Positions 62,089 through 64,000 of a stretch of DNA of 64,000 nt are shown in pieces; positions within the stretch are counted from its first letter, which is position 1; every line of letters starts with the position of its first letter. Source of the stretch: Phycisphaerales bacterium. GTDB lineage: Bacteria > Planctomycetota > Phycisphaerae > Phycisphaerales > UBA1924. A model generated the notes under the pieces. The model was not told the DNA's origin and made no database searches. It saw only the letters and a program-made list of their open reading frames with translations. Position numbers and translations under genes: made by a program. The stretch is taken from the NCBI GenBank assembly GCA_022843545.1, contig JALHNL010000001.1:57581-121580 (forward strand), given 5' to 3'.

Positions 62089-62439
62089 ATGCGCGTGCTG
62101 CCGACCAATCTCGGGGAGATGGTCCAGTTCTGCCTCGACCGGTATCCGGTCTGGGAGCAACAAACCAAATCCATCGGGCTCAGCCCCGAGCAGGTGCAGA
62201 CGCTGATCGACCTCAGCAAGGTCGCCCGCGAAAAAATGGCGGCGGCGGAGGCGGCGCGGGCCGCGGCCCAGGCCGCGACGCTGGCTCAGAACGCCGCGGC
62301 GGCGGAATTGCGCAGTTACGCGGCGGGGCTCATCGCGACCATCAAGGCCTACGCGAGCACCGCGGGCGTGGGCGATCAGCACGCCGAGCCCGAGGGCGCG
62401 ATTTTGGCCCGGGCCCAGATCCCCGTGCCGCGCAAGTGA
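62089..62439 (+). CDS. Truncated paralog of the 54654 protein (helical domain only)
   Basis: A 116-aa protein: LGEMVQFCLDRYPVWEQQ, LSPEQVQTLIDLSKVAREKM, AAELRSYAAGLIATIKAYAS, ILARAQIPVPRK. Its order of helices and the closing AQIP match residues 1-105 of the gene at 54654, but the fibronectin-like half is absent. ATG 62089 is chosen for the best fit; no good ribosome site is visible. It may be a functional short form or a decayed copy. Confidence 0.6.
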   Translation: MRVLPTNLGEMVQFCLDRYPVWEQQTKSIGLSPEQVQTLIDLSKVAREKMAAAEAARAAAQAATLAQNAAAAELRSYAAGLIATIKAYASTAGVGDQHAEPEGAILARAQIPVPRK

Positions 62440-62832
62440 GCGGCGGCGGGCTTGCACGAAGACGCGAAGGCGCGAAGACGACCCGGGGCGGGGGCGGGCG
62501 CTTCGGAGGGGTTGTACGCGGAGGAAGCGGAGAGGGCGGAGAAGAAAGGCCGGGAACCGCGAAGGGCGCGGAGGGGCGCGAAGACGGACCGGGGCGGGGC
62601 GTGACTGGTCTTGGGCTTGTCTCTTCCGGGGGTGTCGGGGGCGAAGCCCCTGACATCGCGGCCGAGCGGAGTGTCGGGGTCGGCGAAGCCCCTGACATCG
62701 CGGCCCGGCAGGGCAGGACCCGCCGTCACCGTCTTCTCCTCCCGATTCGCCATTCGCCACTCGCGATTCGCGCTCTCGGATGCCCCGGTCCGTACGGCTG
62801 ACAACCCCCGGCCCGCTCGCTACGCTGTCGCC
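62440..62832. other. Gene-free region with paired hairpins
   Basis: 393 bp without a gene. Two hairpin repeats TGTCGGGG-N-CCCCTGACA (62633-62655 and 62672-62697), each followed by TCGCGGCC, stand in tandem. Upstream are GCGAAGACG and CCGGGGCGGG repeats; downstream TTCGCCATTCGCCACTCGCG-like repeats. The fabI promoter is at the end. Confidence 0.5.
62798..62826 (+). promoter_or_regulatory. Leaderless promoter of fabI
   Basis: CTGACA (62798-62803), 17-bp spacer, TACGCT (62821-62826), then 6 nt to ATG 62833. No Shine-Dalgarno is present, so the message likely starts at or next to the start codon. Confidence 0.6.
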
Positions 62833-63618
62833 ATGACTCTCCTTCAAGGCAAGACCGCTCTCATCGTCGGCGTCGCCAACGACCGCTCGTACGCCTGGTA
62901 CATCGCGCAGTCGCTCCTGGCTCACGGGTGCCGGCTGGCCTTCACGCATTTGCCCGGCGACAAGAACGAGAACCGCACGCGGCGGGCGGTCGAGGCGCTG
63001 GGGATCAAAGACCCGTGGCTGAGGCCGCTGGATGCCTCCAAGGACGAGCAGATCGACGAGGTCTTTGCCCAGTACGCGGCCTCGTTTGACCGCCTGGACG
63101 TGCTCGTGCACTCGATCGCCTTCGCCGACCGCGAGTGGCTCTCGCCCGGCAAGTTCGTGGGCACGCCCCGCGCGGCGTACCTCTCGGCGATCGACGTCTC
63201 GGCGTACACGCTGGTGGCGATGGCCCGCGCCGCCCGGCCCATCATGGCCCGGTCCGGAGGCGGGAGCATCATGGCGATGTCGTATTACGGCGGGGAAAAG
63301 GTCGTGCCGGGGTACAACGTCATGGGCGTGGCCAAGGCGGCCCTGGAGTGCTCGGCCCGGTACCTGGCGTGGGAGCTGGGCCCGGAGAAGATCCGGGTGA
63401 ACATCATCAGCGGCGGGTATCTGCGCACCTTGGCGTCGAGCGCGGTGGGCGGGGCCGAGGCGATCACCACGCACGTCGAGCAGCACTCGCCCCTTCGCCG
63501 CAATGTGGAGGGGAGCGAGGTCGGGAAGACCGCCGTGTATCTGGCGGGCGACCTGTCGAGCGGCGTGACCGGCGAAACGATCTACGTGGACTGCGGGATC
63601 AACATCCTCGGGCTGTGA
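62833..63618 (+). CDS. fabI: Enoyl-[acyl-carrier-protein] reductase FabI
   Basis: A 261-aa NADH-dependent SDR of fatty-acid elongation. The start LLQGKTALIVGVANDRSYAW has the FabI-type cofactor motif, and the active site YYGGEKVVPGYNVMGVAK has the Y-x6-Y-x6-K spacing that separates FabI from ketoacyl reductases. The end DLSSGVTGETIYVDCGINI is also typical. The last acyl step of membrane-lipid synthesis can thus be assigned. It is monocistronic with its own promoter. Confidence 0.95.
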   Translation: MTLLQGKTALIVGVANDRSYAWYIAQSLLAHGCRLAFTHLPGDKNENRTRRAVEALGIKDPWLRPLDASKDEQIDEVFAQYAASFDRLDVLVHSIAFADREWLSPGKFVGTPRAAYLSAIDVSAYTLVAMARAARPIMARSGGGSIMAMSYYGGEKVVPGYNVMGVAKAALECSARYLAWELGPEKIRVNIISGGYLRTLASSAVGGAEAITTHVEQHSPLRRNVEGSEVGKTAVYLAGDLSSGVTGETIYVDCGINILGL

Positions 63619-63713
63619 GGGATCGCCCCGTTGCGCGAAGACCTCCACCGGGTTCGGGCGAACCGGGCGGTGCGGCCCATCGCGGGCGACGCGGCGGCGA
63701 TCAAGGCGGAGAA

Positions 63714-63784
63714 CTGGGGAACTAGGATTCGAACCTAGACTAACTGAGTCAGAGTCAGTTGTGCTACCGTTACACTATTCCCCA
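63714..63784 (-). tRNA. tRNA-Gln (anticodon CUG)
   Basis: A 71-nt cloverleaf on the minus strand: acceptor TGGGGAA/TTCCCCA, anticodon stem ACTGA/TCAGT with loop CTCTGAC and anticodon CTG, T-arm CTAGG-TTCGAAT-CCTAG. Discriminator G, as expected for tRNA-Gln; CCA is not encoded. Confidence 0.93.
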
Positions 63785-63927
63785 AACGCACGGTCGCGGG
63801 CCGGCCATCGGTCCGCGGCGTGAGGGCAACTGTACCCACCCAGCGCGGGTTTGTGAAGCGCGAGGCGGAATAGGCCGCTCGCGGGGTCGGCCGCACGCCC
63901 CGAGGGCCTCGCCGGTACGCTGGGGGC

Positions 63928-64000
63928 ATGATCCAAAGATCCGTGATCGCGGCGATGGTTGGCCTGGGCGCACTCGGGGCCGGGCCGGTGCTCGGGCAGA
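63928..64000 (+). CDS. Start of a secreted protein (3' end outside window)
   Basis: ATG 63928 begins MIQRSVIAAMVGLGALGAGP, a signal peptide with basic start and Ala/Gly-rich core; only 24 codons are inside the window. TACGCT (63916-63921) lies exactly 6 nt before the ATG, the leaderless pattern seen for other first genes here. The mature protein is unknown. Confidence 0.6.
   Translation, partial: MIQRSVIAAMVGLGALGAGPVLGQ

Noticed and set aside
62633..62697. The paired TGTCGGGG hairpins as rho-independent terminators
   Set aside because: They lack a U-tract on either strand and are followed by GC-rich DNA, so they are listed only as repeats.
1..64000. CRISPR arrays
   Set aside because: No regularly spaced direct repeats with unique spacers were found; the only regular array (61798-61986) is head-to-tail without spacers, and no cas genes are present.

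Overview
The window is GC-rich and coding-dense. It most likely comes from a planctomycete, probably of the Phycisphaerae type (an inference from gene content, not from a marker gene). Supporting signs are a prepilin-like protein with the H-X9-DG C-terminal motif (1-663), two secreted proteins with PEP-CTERM-like tails (53.7 and 56.0 kb), a secreted HEAT-repeat protein, zinc-ribbon membrane paralogs, and many genes without a Shine-Dalgarno sequence. Housekeeping landmarks are mfd, purQ, rpmI-rplT, manA, fabI, a lone E2 acyltransferase and tRNAs for Gly, Ala and Gln.

Layout. 0.7-8.7 kb: a 7.8-kb integrated element in tRNA-Gly(UCC), bounded by an 82-bp direct repeat. It carries a tyrosine integrase, an Xre regulator, a zinc-finger/TOPRIM/DUF3987 primase-helicase and small DNA-binding proteins, mostly chained by 4-bp stop/start overlaps. 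I see no capsid or relaxase genes, so it looks like a satellite-type or minimal integrative element. The attachment core lies inside the 3' part of the integrase gene, so integration swaps the integrase C-terminus and strands its original tail, plus a 59-codon gene coupled to it, at the far end. 8.9-24 kb: polyphosphate kinase-2, persulfide-dioxygenase-like protein, S41 protease, thioredoxin, response regulator + HD-GYP pair, degenerate GH10, ComEA-like protein and Mfd. 24-31 kb: purQ, zinc-ribbon membrane proteins, SDR, ureohydrolase, site-2 protease, ribosomal proteins. 31-41 kb: a signalling stretch with a secreted HEAT protein holding a pseudo-receiver, an HTH-receiver fusion, a chemoreceptor, a SpoIIE phosphatase and a FIST sensor. 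41-51.5 kb: E2, acetyltransferase, HAD, CBS, then a tightly overlapping operon of ECF sigma factor, anti-sigma factor, two tiny membrane proteins, a ferric-reductase/Rieske fusion and a Cys-motif membrane protein, followed by DoxX, DinB, NRDE and ATP-grasp genes. 52.6-57 kb: gene-poor DNA with dispersed and low-complexity repeats around PEP-CTERM-like genes. 57.1-61.3 kb: a defence island with a BsuBI/PstI-type restriction-modification pair and a two-gene CBASS-like system (SMODS CD-NTase plus SLATT two-membrane-span effector). 61.3-62.8 kb: a gene remnant, a 63-bp tandem repeat and a truncated paralog of a gene on the other side of the island. 62.8-64 kb: fabI, tRNA-Gln and the start of another secreted protein.

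Regulation. A recurring pattern is a -10-like TANNNT hexamer 5-7 nt before the start codon of first genes that lack a Shine-Dalgarno, which suggests widespread leaderless transcription; internal operon genes instead use ribosome-binding sites or stop/start overlaps. All functional calls are by reading motifs; no database search was run.
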